Positions 43,921 to 51,228 of a stretch of DNA of 64,000 nucleotides are shown here, piece by piece. The notes under the pieces are model-generated. The model saw nothing but the letters and a program-made list of their open reading frames with translations. It made no database searches and was not told where the DNA came from. The stretch comes from Streptomyces sp. SID12488 (GTDB taxonomy: Bacteria; Actinomycetota; Actinomycetes; Streptomycetales; Streptomycetaceae): assembly GCF_010548275.1 (NCBI RefSeq), contig NZ_JAAGLT010000009.1, positions 1 through 64,000 on the forward strand, given 5' to 3'. A program made the position numbers and the translations under genes. The first letter of the stretch is position 1; each line of letters starts with the position of its first letter.

Positions 43921-45195
43921 TTATCGGACCGTCCGCTCCTCCTCGCCCCCCACCGACTTCTTCAGCGGGGTCCGGGACAGGAAGAGGCCGAAGACCGGCG
44001 GCTGCTGCTGGAGCAGTTCCAGGCGGCCCGCGTCGGCCTCCGCGAGGTCGCGGGCGACGGCGAGGCCGATGCCCGTGGAGTTGCGGCCGCTGATCGCACG
44101 CTCGAAGATCCGGGCGCCCAGGTCGGTCGGGACGCCGGGTCCCTCGTCCGTGACCTCGATCACCGCCTGGTTGCCGATGACGCGGGTGCGCAGGGCGACC
44201 GTGCCGCCGCCGTGCATGAGCGAGTTCTCGATCAGGGCGGCCAGCACCTGGGCGACCGCGCCCGGCGTGCCGACGGCCTGCAGATGCCGCTTGCCGGAGG
44301 TGACGATGGCCCGGCCCTCGCTGCGGTAGGCGGGGCGCCACTCGGCGAGCTGCTGCTGGATGACCTCGTCGAGGTCGAAGGAGACGGCAGAGCCGGTGCG
44401 CGGGTCGCGGGCGTTGGTGAGGAGCCGTTCGACGACGTCCGTGAGGCGTTCGACCTGCGTGAGCGCGATCGTGGCCTCCTCCTTCACCGTCTCCGGGTCG
44501 TCGGTGAGGGTGATCTCCTCCAGACGCATGGACAGGGCGGTGAGGGGCGTACGCAGCTGGTGCGAGGCATCCGCGGCCAGCCGGCGCTCGGCGGTGAGCA
44601 TCCGGGCGATACGTTCCGCCGAGCTGTCCAGCACATCCGCGACCCGGTCGAGCTCCGGGACGCCGTACCGCTTGTGACGGGGGCGCGGGTCGCCCGAGCC
44701 GAGGCGTTCGGCGGTCTCGGCGAGGTCGGTGAGCGGCGAGGCCAGCCGGTTCGCCTGCCGTACGGCGAGCAGGACGGCTGCGATGACGGCGAGCAGCGCG
44801 ACGGCGCCGATGATCAGCAGGGTGCGGCCGACCTCGCGGGTCACGGAGGAACGGGGTTCCTCGACCCGGACGGTCTCGCCCTCCTCGCCGTCCTCCTCGG
44901 CGGAGATGACGTCACCGACGGGCTGGTCCCCGACCTCGATCGGCGCGCGGCCGGGGATGCGCACGACGGCGTACCGGTCGCCGGTGACGAGGCCGCGGAG
45001 GACCTTGGAGTTGATCTGCTCGTCCCCGAGGATGCGGCTGTCCACGATGCTGGCCAGCCGCACGGCCTCGGAGTCCACCCGGTCCTGGGCACTCGTACTG
45101 ATCGTCCGCGTCTCGACGATGACGAGCGACACACCGAACACGGCGATCACCACGAGCACGACGGCAAGGGTGGACTGAATAAGACGACGACGCAC
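43921..45195 (-). CDS. Sensor histidine kinase
   Basis: 424 residues. Residues 1-28 form the first membrane helix, ~30-120 an extracytoplasmic sensor domain with an acidic loop (ISAEEDGEEGETV), ~123-146 the second helix, then a HAMP linker (QANRLASPLTDLAETAERLG). His212 in ADASHQLRTPLTAL is the phosphorylated residue; the ATP-binding domain has IENSLMHGGGTVALR (N box), DEGPGVP (G1) and STGIGLAVARDL (G2). It is cotranscribed with the response regulator gene upstream, separated by a 156-base gap that holds a repeat. Signal unknown. Confidence 0.93.
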   Translation of the reverse strand: MRRRLIQSTLAVVLVVIAVFGVSLVIVETRTISTSAQDRVDSEAVRLASIVDSRILGDEQINSKVLRGLVTGDRYAVVRIPGRAPIEVGDQPVGDVISAEEDGEEGETVRVEEPRSSVTREVGRTLLIIGAVALLAVIAAVLLAVRQANRLASPLTDLAETAERLGSGDPRPRHKRYGVPELDRVADVLDSSAERIARMLTAERRLAADASHQLRTPLTALSMRLEEITLTDDPETVKEEATIALTQVERLTDVVERLLTNARDPRTGSAVSFDLDEVIQQQLAEWRPAYRSEGRAIVTSGKRHLQAVGTPGAVAQVLAALIENSLMHGGGTVALRTRVIGNQAVIEVTDEGPGVPTDLGARIFERAISGRNSTGIGLAVARDLAEADAGRLELLQQQPPVFGLFLSRTPLKKSVGGEEERTVR

Positions 45196-45263
45196 AGGCC
45201 CTCCGGGAGCGATGGCATAGCGGCGACCAGGCGCCCTGGAGCAGCCCCGTCAGGGGCGCCTCC

Positions 45264-45284
45264 AGGGGCGCGGGGAACTGCGCG
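45264..45284. repeat. Streptomyces intergenic repeat, copy 2 (inverted)
   Basis: Exact reverse complement of the 21-base unit at 43891-43911, inside the 156-base gap between response regulator and kinase genes. Flanking bases (CAGGGGCGCCTCCAGGGGCG) can form a hairpin and may lower kinase expression relative to the regulator. Confidence 0.6.
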
Positions 45285-45351
45285 GCCAGCCCCCACCGGG
45301 CCCGCAGCCGCACACACCGCACAGCCCCCGGAGGGTTACGCGCGTAGTTCG

Positions 45352-46029
45352 CTAACTCTTCTCGAACCGGAAACCGACGCCCCGGACAGTCGCGATATAC
45401 CGGGGGTTGGCGGCATCGTCGCCCAGCTTCTTCCGCAGCCACGAGATGTGCATGTCGAGGGTCTTGGTCGACGACCACCACGTCGTGTCCCACACCTCAC
45501 GCATCAGCTGGTCGCGGGTCACGACCCGCCCCGCGTCGCGCACAAGCACCCGCAGGAGGTCGAACTCCTTGGCGGTGAGCTGGAGTTCCTCCTCACCCAT
45601 CCACGCGCGGTGCGACTCGACGTCGATGCGCACGCCGTGCGTTGCGGGCGGCTGCTGCGGCTCGGACGCGCCGCGCCGGAGCAGGGCCCGGACACGCGCG
45701 AGCAGTTCGGCGAGCCGGAAGGGCTTGGTGACGTAGTCGTCGGCGCCCGCGTCGAGGCCGACGACGGTGTCCACCTCGTCGGCGCGCGCGGTCAGGATGA
45801 GGATCGGGACGGTCAGCCCCTCGGCACGCAGTCGGCGGGCCACTTCGAGGCCGTCCATGCCGGGCAGGCCCAGGTCCAGGACGACCAGGTCGATACCGCC
45901 CTGGATGCCTGCGTCGAGCGCGGTCGGGCCGTCCTCGCGCACCTCGACCTCGTAGCCTTCCCGGCGCAGTGCGCGGGCCAGCGGCTCCGAGATGGACGCG
46001 TCGTCCTCAGCGAGCAGTACACGGGTCAT
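45352..46029 (-). CDS. OmpR/PhoB-family response regulator
   Basis: 225 residues. The receiver domain occupies 1-118, with acidic residues Asp9-Asp10, phosphorylated Asp52 (VVLDLGLPGMDG) and Lys near 101 (DYVTKPFRLAELL). The winged-helix DNA-binding domain is at ~130-225 (LTAKEFDLLRVLVRDAGRVV, ISWLRKKLGDDAANPRYIAT, VRGVGFRFE). It is the partner of the kinase downstream. The gene is divergent from the POT transporter, and its regulator could act on the 337-base region between. Confidence 0.95.
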   Translation of the reverse strand: MTRVLLAEDDASISEPLARALRREGYEVEVREDGPTALDAGIQGGIDLVVLDLGLPGMDGLEVARRLRAEGLTVPILILTARADEVDTVVGLDAGADDYVTKPFRLAELLARVRALLRRGASEPQQPPATHGVRIDVESHRAWMGEEELQLTAKEFDLLRVLVRDAGRVVTRDQLMREVWDTTWWSSTKTLDMHISWLRKKLGDDAANPRYIATVRGVGFRFEKS

Positions 46030-46366
46030 GAGCTGATGGTAGACCGCCCTGGACGCCGCCCGGGGTGTGACCAGGCGTTCTTGATTCTTACCTTCGGCCG
46101 CTACGACGAGAGCGTCCGGGACGGCGGGGCCGGTGCCTGCCGCGCCCCGACGCCAGCACCTGTGCCTCTACGGTGATTTCCTGTCTCTTACCTTGGAATG
46201 AGTGACTGATACTCGCCCATCACCTGTGATTCACGTCTCAAATCCTTTTATTTACGACTGTGAGCTGTCGTATGGTGAAAGGAAGCTCTTAGTGGCACCC
46301 ATGGACCTTTGGCGAGTTTTCTGCTGAAGGTCTTTTTTGTGCGTCCCGACCAGCAAGGAACGACTC
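46030..46366. other. 337-base gap between response regulator and POT transporter
   Basis: No gene. The half next to the transporter is AT-richer than the rest (TCAAATCCTTTTATTTACGA) and probably carries its promoter and a long leader. ACGAC-N8-GTCGT lies at 46253-46270 as a short inverted repeat. A tract of six T at 46333-46338 follows a weak stem and could be an attenuator, but the hairpin is poor. Confidence 0.35.
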
Positions 46367-47863
46367 ATGGCGTCCAGCCTGACGAAGGAATCCCTGACAC
46401 CGGACACCCCCGGTTCCCCACGGTCCTTCTTCGGCCACCCCCGCGGACTGGCCACCCTCTTCATGACCGAGATGTGGGAGAGGTTCTCGTACTACGGCAT
46501 GCGGGCCCTGCTCCCGCTGTACCTGATCGCGCCGAGCGGTCTGCACCTGAGCGTGCCGACCGCCACCGCGATCGGCTCCGTCTATGTCTCCCTCGTCTAC
46601 CTGCTCGCCCTGCCTGGCGGCTGGTTCGGTGACCGCGTCTGGGGCCCGCGCAGGACCGTCGCGGTGGCCGGCGGCGTCATCATGCTCGGCCATCTGACAC
46701 TGGCCCTGCCGACGGCGGGCACCTTCTACGCCGGCCTCGGGCTCGTGGCGATCGGTTCGGGCCTGCTGAAGGCCAACATCTCCACCATGGTCGGCCACCT
46801 GTACGACGGCCCGGACGACCCGCGCCGTGACGGCGGCTTCACCGTCTTCTACATGGGCATCAACGCCGGCGCGTTCGCCGCGCCGCTGGTGATCGGCACG
46901 ATCGGCGAGAAGGTCGACTGGCATCTCGGCTTCGCCCTCGCCGCGCTCGGCATGGCGCTCGGTCTCGCCCAGTTCCTGCTGGGCAGTCGGCATCTGGACG
47001 CGCGTTCGAGTGTCGTCCCGACCCCGCTGTCCGCCGCGGAGAAGTCCGCGACGCTGCGCAGGGCGGCGGTCTGGGCGGGCGTCGCGGCCGTCTTCTACGC
47101 GTTCGTCGGCTTCTCGGGCCACTACACGCTGAACTGGGTGATGGTTCCGCTGATCCTGCTCGGTCTGGTCGTCCCGGTGGTCGTGCTGGCGCGGATCAAG
47201 CGCGACAAGGACCTCAGCGGGTCCGAGCAGTCGTCGATGTCGGCGTACATCTGGTTCTTCGTGGCCGCCGCCGTCTTCTGGATGATCTACGACCAGGGCG
47301 CCACCACCCTGTCGATCTTCGCCGACCAGAATGCCGAGAACAGCGTCCTCGGCTGGGAGTTCCCGGTCTCCTGGTACCAGTCGGTGAACCCGGTGCTGAT
47401 CATGGCGCTGGCGCCGGTCTTCGCCTGGTTCTGGCTGGCGCTGAACCGGCGTGGCAAGGAGCCGAGCACGATCGTGAAGTTCTCGTCGGGCCTGGTGCTG
47501 GTCGGCGTCTCGTTCCTCCTCTTCCTGGCCCCGCTGTCGATCGCCGGGGACGGTCACAAGGCGGCGGCGATGTGGATCGTGGCGATCTACTTCGTCCAGA
47601 CGGTCGGTGAACTGACCCTCTCGCCGGTCGGCCTGTCGGTCACGACCAAGATGGCGCCGGCGAAGTACGCCTCCCAGATGATGGGTGTCTGGTTCCTGGC
47701 GGTCACCGCGGGCGACGCGACGACGGGCCTGCTCTCCGTCGCGGGCGTCAACCTCGACCGGATGGGCGTGGTGGCGCTGGAGGCGGTGCTCGCGGTGCTG
47801 GCGGGCGCCGCGGTGTGGGCGTACCGGGGCAGGGTGAAGGCGCTGATGGGGAGCGTGAACTGA
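46367..47863 (+). CDS. POT family proton-coupled oligopeptide transporter
   Basis: 498 residues with about 14 membrane helices. These proteins import di- and tripeptides with protons. The N-terminal FFGHPRGLATLFMTEMWERF contains the ExxERF motif of proton coupling, GMRALLPLYLI follows, and YMGINAGAFAAPLVIGTIGE matches the second PTR2 signature; FVQTVGELTLSPVGLSVTTK is the conserved element of helix 10. ATG 46367 is preceded by AAGGAACG. It is followed closely by the convergent MarR gene. Confidence 0.93.
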   Translation: MASSLTKESLTPDTPGSPRSFFGHPRGLATLFMTEMWERFSYYGMRALLPLYLIAPSGLHLSVPTATAIGSVYVSLVYLLALPGGWFGDRVWGPRRTVAVAGGVIMLGHLTLALPTAGTFYAGLGLVAIGSGLLKANISTMVGHLYDGPDDPRRDGGFTVFYMGINAGAFAAPLVIGTIGEKVDWHLGFALAALGMALGLAQFLLGSRHLDARSSVVPTPLSAAEKSATLRRAAVWAGVAAVFYAFVGFSGHYTLNWVMVPLILLGLVVPVVVLARIKRDKDLSGSEQSSMSAYIWFFVAAAVFWMIYDQGATTLSIFADQNAENSVLGWEFPVSWYQSVNPVLIMALAPVFAWFWLALNRRGKEPSTIVKFSSGLVLVGVSFLLFLAPLSIAGDGHKAAAMWIVAIYFVQTVGELTLSPVGLSVTTKMAPAKYASQMMGVWFLAVTAGDATTGLLSVAGVNLDRMGVVALEAVLAVLAGAAVWAYRGRVKALMGSVN

Positions 47864-47909
47864 CGGGTCACCCACGCCGGTCGCGCGGCTCGCGGGACCG
47901 GGGTGGGGC

Positions 47910-48383
47910 TCACCTCGGTTCCGTGGGCAGGGCGCGCAGGTGCTCGATCTGACGCTGGGCCAGTTCGGTCGTCCGGCGCATGTGTCGGCCGAGCAGGGCC
48001 AGTTCCTCTTCGGTGTAGCCCTCGAACGTGGCCAGCCAGCCCTCGGCGAGCGAGTCCCAGAACTCGCCGAGGCGCCGCATGGCCGCGGCCACCGGCACGA
48101 CCAGCACCCGTCGCCGGTCCGCCTCGTCCCGCTGCCGGGTGACGTACCCGGCCTTCTCCAGGCGGTCGACGAGCCGGGTCGCCGAGCCGCTGGTGAGGCC
48201 GGTCAGCTGGGCGATCCGGCCGGTCGTGAAGGGGCCCGGCTCGATGCCGAGCAGGCTGAGGCACTGCACGTCCGTCGGGTGCATCCCCAGGTGGTCGGCG
48301 ACGGCCTGGTTGAACAGCACGTAGGAGGCCACGTACCGCCGGGAGTCCAGTTCCAGGCCGCTCGTCCGGTCGTCTCGGGGCAC
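47910..48383 (-). CDS. MarR family transcriptional regulator
   Basis: 157 residues. The winged helix lies at ~35-110: HPTDVQCLSLLGIEPGP, LTSGSATRLVDRLEKAGYV and the wing RQRDEADRRRVLV. The helices at both ends form the dimer interface. It is divergent from the NmrA-like gene, and a perfect 6-bp palindrome with a second half-site lies between them, so it most likely represses both in the absence of a ligand. GTG 48383 was chosen because AAGGAG lies five bases before it; an in-frame GTG 6 bases upstream is possible. Confidence 0.92.
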   Translation of the reverse strand: MPRDDRTSGLELDSRRYVASYVLFNQAVADHLGMHPTDVQCLSLLGIEPGPFTTGRIAQLTGLTSGSATRLVDRLEKAGYVTRQRDEADRRRVLVVPVAAAMRRLGEFWDSLAEGWLATFEGYTEEELALLGRHMRRTTELAQRQIEHLRALPTEPR

Positions 48384-48398
48384 AACCACTCCTTAATA

Positions 48399-48413
48399 TC
48401 TGCGCGGCGCAGA
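48399..48413. promoter_or_regulatory. Predicted MarR operator
   Basis: TCTGCG-CGG-CGCAGA lies in the 51-base gap between the MarR and NmrA starts, over the probable promoters of both. The half-site GCAGACAAT occurs at 48408-48416 and again at 48440-48448, across the NmrA start codon, so two regulator dimers could bind. Confidence 0.55.
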
Positions 48414-48434
48414 CAATGCGTGTACGTTTACTGC

Positions 48435-49355
48435 ATGACGCAGACAATTTATCAGTTCGCCCGGCCCACCCAGCCCGTCATCGCTGTCACCGGCGCGACC
48501 GGCGCCCAGGGCGGCGCCACCACCCGGGCCCTCCTCCGCCACGGTTCACGGGTCCGCGCGCTGACGCGTAATCCGTCGTCCACGGCCGCCGAGGAGCTGC
48601 GCGGGCTCGGCGCGGAGGTGGCGTACGCCGACTTCGACGACCGGGCCGGCCTGGATGCCGCGCTCACCGGCGCCGACGCGCTGTTCACGATGTCCACGCG
48701 CAACGACGACGACGCCGGCGCCGAAGTGCGGCAGGCCGTCTCGCTGCTCGACGCCGCCGCCGCGAGCCGAACCGTCCGGCACATCGTGTTCACCTCGGCC
48801 GCCAACGCGGACCGCGGCACCGGTGTCCCCCACTTCGAGACCAAGCACCGTGTCGAACTCCACCTTCGGAGCCTGGGCATCCCCTGGACGGTCATCGCCC
48901 CGGGCGTCTTCATGGACAACTACACCAGTGAGTGGACGCTGAGCGGCCTGCGCGAGGGCCGCTTCGCCCTGCCCCTGCCCGCCGACCTGCGGCTGCCGTT
49001 CATCCCGGCCGCCGACATCGGCGCGTTCGCGGCGCTCGCCCTGCGGCACCCCGAGGAGTTCGCCGGGCGCCGCATCGACATCGCGTCGGACAACCTGACG
49101 TGCACGGAGATCGCCGAGACCCTCTCGGCCGTCTGCGGCCGTCCGATCGAGTTCACTCCGGTTCCCCTGGCCCAGATCGAGGCGCACTCCGCCGATCTGG
49201 CCGCGATGTTCCGCTACTTCACCGCGACCGGCCTCGACGTGGATGTCGAGGGCCTGCGCCGCGACCACCCGGAGGTGGGGTGGCACGGTTTCGCCGAGTG
49301 GGCGGGGGCTCAGCGCTGGGATCTGGCGAGCCCGGAGGCCCTACTCGGTGCCTGA
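48435..49355 (+). CDS. NmrA/NAD(P)-binding family oxidoreductase-like protein
   Basis: 306 residues. The Rossmann motif is VIAVTGATGAQGGATTRALL at 15-34, then ALTRNPSS; HIVFTSAANADRGTG and HFETKHRVELHLRSLGI are typical of NmrA-like atypical short-chain dehydrogenases, which often lack a full catalytic triad and sense NAD(P) redox state or reduce quinones. Here TSAAN replaces the Ser-Tyr-Lys site. TACGTT lies 6 bases before the ATG, so the transcript may be leaderless. Divergent from MarR; probably its target. Confidence 0.88.
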   Translation: MTQTIYQFARPTQPVIAVTGATGAQGGATTRALLRHGSRVRALTRNPSSTAAEELRGLGAEVAYADFDDRAGLDAALTGADALFTMSTRNDDDAGAEVRQAVSLLDAAAASRTVRHIVFTSAANADRGTGVPHFETKHRVELHLRSLGIPWTVIAPGVFMDNYTSEWTLSGLREGRFALPLPADLRLPFIPAADIGAFAALALRHPEEFAGRRIDIASDNLTCTEIAETLSAVCGRPIEFTPVPLAQIEAHSADLAAMFRYFTATGLDVDVEGLRRDHPEVGWHGFAEWAGAQRWDLASPEALLGA

Positions 49356-49369
49356 CGGTCGTACGTCCC

Positions 49370-49579
49370 TCAGCAGATGGGGAGTTCGTCGCGGCGTACG
49401 GCGGTGACGAAGGAGGTCCAGGTGGTGGGCCGGAGTATGAGGGCGGGGGCGTCCGGGGTCTTGGAGTCTCGGACGGGGACGGCGGAGAGGTTGTCGGCGA
49501 CTTCGAGGCACTGGCCGCCGTCGGTGTTGCTGTAGCTGCTCCTGCGCCATGTGACTGCACTCAGGTCGATGGATCGCAA
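49370..49579 (-). CDS. DUF397 family protein
   Basis: 69 residues, one DUF397 domain: VTWRRSSYSNTDGGQCLEVA near the front and VPVRDSKTPDAPALILRP in the middle, as in most members. It overlaps the XRE stop by 19 bases and starts at TTG 49579, supported by GGAGGAGG. Pairs of an XRE regulator with a DUF397 protein are very common in Streptomyces and are described as regulators of development and antibiotics, some in toxin-antitoxin-like terms. The role of this pair is unknown. Confidence 0.92.
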   Translation of the reverse strand: MRSIDLSAVTWRRSSYSNTDGGQCLEVADNLSAVPVRDSKTPDAPALILRPTTWTSFVTAVRRDELPIC

Positions 49580-50403
49580 CGTGCCTCCTCCAGCATCTCC
49601 CCGATGAACTTCCGCGCCTGGGCGGGGGACAACGCCAGGTCGCGCATCGCCTCGTACGCAGCTTGCAGACGCTCGATCCGGCCTCCTCCCTCGATGAGTT
49701 CACCATGGAGGTCGTTCTCCGTGTAAGCCACGACGCGTCCGTCGTCGAGCCCCAGGAACATCGCGTCGGTGTTCATCAGCCCGAAGGGTCCGGCGCTGAA
49801 CGGCAGCACCTGCACGGTCACGTTGGGGCGCTCGGACATCCCCACCAGATGCTCCAACTGCTCCCGCCACGCCTCCGGATCGCGTAGCACCAACCGCAGC
49901 ACCGACTCGTACAGAATCGTGCGGAATCGCGGCGCGTCCTCACCGGCCAGCATCTCGCCACGGTTGAGGCGCGCCTCGACCTGCCGGGTCAGCTCCTCGC
50001 CCTTGATGCCGCCCGCCGCGAGCACCTCGGTCGCGTACCCACGTGTCTGCAGGACGCCGGGGATACTGCTCAACCCGAAGTGCCACAGGCTGAGCGCCTC
50101 CGCCTCCAGGCCCATGTACTCGCGGTACTGCTCCTTGAACTCGGTCTTGTCCCCCAGCGCCAGCTCCCACAGCGTCACCAGGAACCTCCCCGTGCCGAAG
50201 TACTGGTCGAGCGCCCGCACCACATCCGCGCTGCCCAGTGTGTGGCCGTTCTCCATCTTCCCGAACAGCGAGAAGTCCCAGCCGACCTTCTCGCCGAGCT
50301 GCCGCAGGCTGTCCCCGTTCGCCTCCCGCAACGCTCTCAGTTCCTCGGCGAACCGGGCGCGCGGCTGCTGGCTGAGGCTCGTCACGGTGCGTCGTTGCGA
50401 CAT
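49561..50403 (-). CDS. XRE family regulator with DUF5753 ligand domain
   Basis: 280 residues. The N-terminal helix-turn-helix covers ~15-75 (FAEELRALREANGDSLRQLG, KVGWDFSLFGKMENGHTLGS) and residues ~90-270 are the DUF5753 domain (IPGVLQTRGYATEVLAAGG, VTVQVLPFSAGPFGLMNTDA). It is the larger partner of the DUF397 gene, which it overlaps. ATG 50403 is preceded by GAGGGGAAC. Divergent from the three tiny genes with 200 bases between, so it may regulate them. Confidence 0.92.
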   Translation of the reverse strand: MSQRRTVTSLSQQPRARFAEELRALREANGDSLRQLGEKVGWDFSLFGKMENGHTLGSADVVRALDQYFGTGRFLVTLWELALGDKTEFKEQYREYMGLEAEALSLWHFGLSSIPGVLQTRGYATEVLAAGGIKGEELTRQVEARLNRGEMLAGEDAPRFRTILYESVLRLVLRDPEAWREQLEHLVGMSERPNVTVQVLPFSAGPFGLMNTDAMFLGLDDGRVVAYTENDLHGELIEGGGRIERLQAAYEAMRDLALSPAQARKFIGEMLEEARCDPST

Positions 50404-50603
50404 CTCGTTCCCCTCGTGCGGTGACTGTGGGTTGTCGTTGGACGTAGTGGAAATAGCCCCCGCCGAACGTGGGCATCCGGCCCTGTCCACGACGTTTCCG
50501 CCCGATTGAGGCGGCATGCTCGTCGTACCTGAACACGCACCGTAATCCGGCGACCGCACACAGCACAGGTTTACGCCGGAACCTCCACCCGAGGAGTGAC
50601 CCG

Positions 50604-50762
50604 ATGACGACGACCTCCCTCCCCCGTCTCCCCCGGCGTCCCCGCACCACCGCCCACCGCGCCGCCCCCGCCCCCAGCTGGACCCCGTCCGGTGCCTGGG
50701 CGGCGCCGACCCCCGAGGTCCTGCGCTCCCTGGAAGCGGCGCTCGCACGGTGGTCGGTGTGA
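50604..50762 (+). CDS. Small basic Pro-rich protein, 52 aa
   Basis: 52 residues, first of three overlapping short genes. It is basic and Pro/Arg/Ala-rich (TTTSLPRLPRRPRTTAHR) with a short helical end (TPEVLRSLEAALARWSV). GGAG lies 8 bases before ATG 50604. It overlaps the next gene by 4 bases (GTGA). I recognise no family. The overlap and correct SD favour a real gene, though its codon content alone would not. Confidence 0.6.
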   Translation: MTTTSLPRLPRRPRTTAHRAAPAPSWTPSGAWAAPTPEVLRSLEAALARWSV

Positions 50763-50932
50763 ACACGGCCGCCACGCCCTCCACGACGGCCCAGGCGCCG
50801 CCCTGTGACGTGTGCGAGGCGCTGGCCGCACAGCGGGACGCGGCCCTGGAGGCCGGCCGTACGGGTGAAGTCAGCGACTGTGAGCGGGAGTTGGGGGAGC
50901 ACGGCAGGCACGGACAGGGGTGTGCGCCATGA
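50759..50932 (+). CDS. Small Cys-pair protein, 57 aa
   Basis: 57 residues. CDVCEALAAQRDAALEAGRT followed by GEVSDCERELGEHGRHGQGC: a CxxC pair near 18, a Cys near 43 and a C-terminal His/Cys group that could bind zinc. GTG 50759 overlaps the previous stop. The pattern C-x2-C-x2-LAA-x-R-x-AA...VSD...H also occurs in the next protein, so the two are paralogues. Confidence 0.65.
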   Translation: MNTAATPSTTAQAPPCDVCEALAAQRDAALEAGRTGEVSDCERELGEHGRHGQGCAP

Positions 50933-51129
50933 CAACGCGTCCACCGCGCCCGCCGCTCTACCCGTCCTACGAGAAGTACCGTCCACCCGCGCCAACGGAC
51001 GGCTGCGAGGCCTGTCAGGAACTCGCCGCACGCCGGAGCGCCGCGCAGACCGCCTTCGACTACAGCGCGGTCAGTGACGCGAACGTACGGCTCCGGGCCC
51101 ATCTGCTGGACGCCCACAGCAGCACGTGA
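50929..51129 (+). CDS. Small Cys-pair protein, 66 aa (paralogue)
   Basis: 66 residues, with CEACQELAARRSAAQTAFDY and then SAVSDANVRLRAHLLDAH. It shares the Cys pair, LAA-x-R, VSD and final His with the preceding protein. The ATG overlaps the previous stop (ATGA), so the three small genes are translationally coupled. Function unknown. Small Cys proteins of this sort often sit beside XRE/DUF397 pairs, in my recollection of Streptomyces genomes. Confidence 0.65.
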   Translation: MTTRPPRPPLYPSYEKYRPPAPTDGCEACQELAARRSAAQTAFDYSAVSDANVRLRAHLLDAHSST

Positions 51130-51228
51130 GCGGCACCTTCGAGGCAGCGGCAGCGCAGAACGTCCGACCCCGCCCGCGGCAACCTGCTCCGGGGCGGGGT
51201 CCTGACGTCATCGTTCACCGTTCGCCGT

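Noticed and set aside
43882..46176. Plus-strand open frame of over 750 codons
   Set aside because: Antisense to the kinase and response regulator genes; no ribosome site and no motif.
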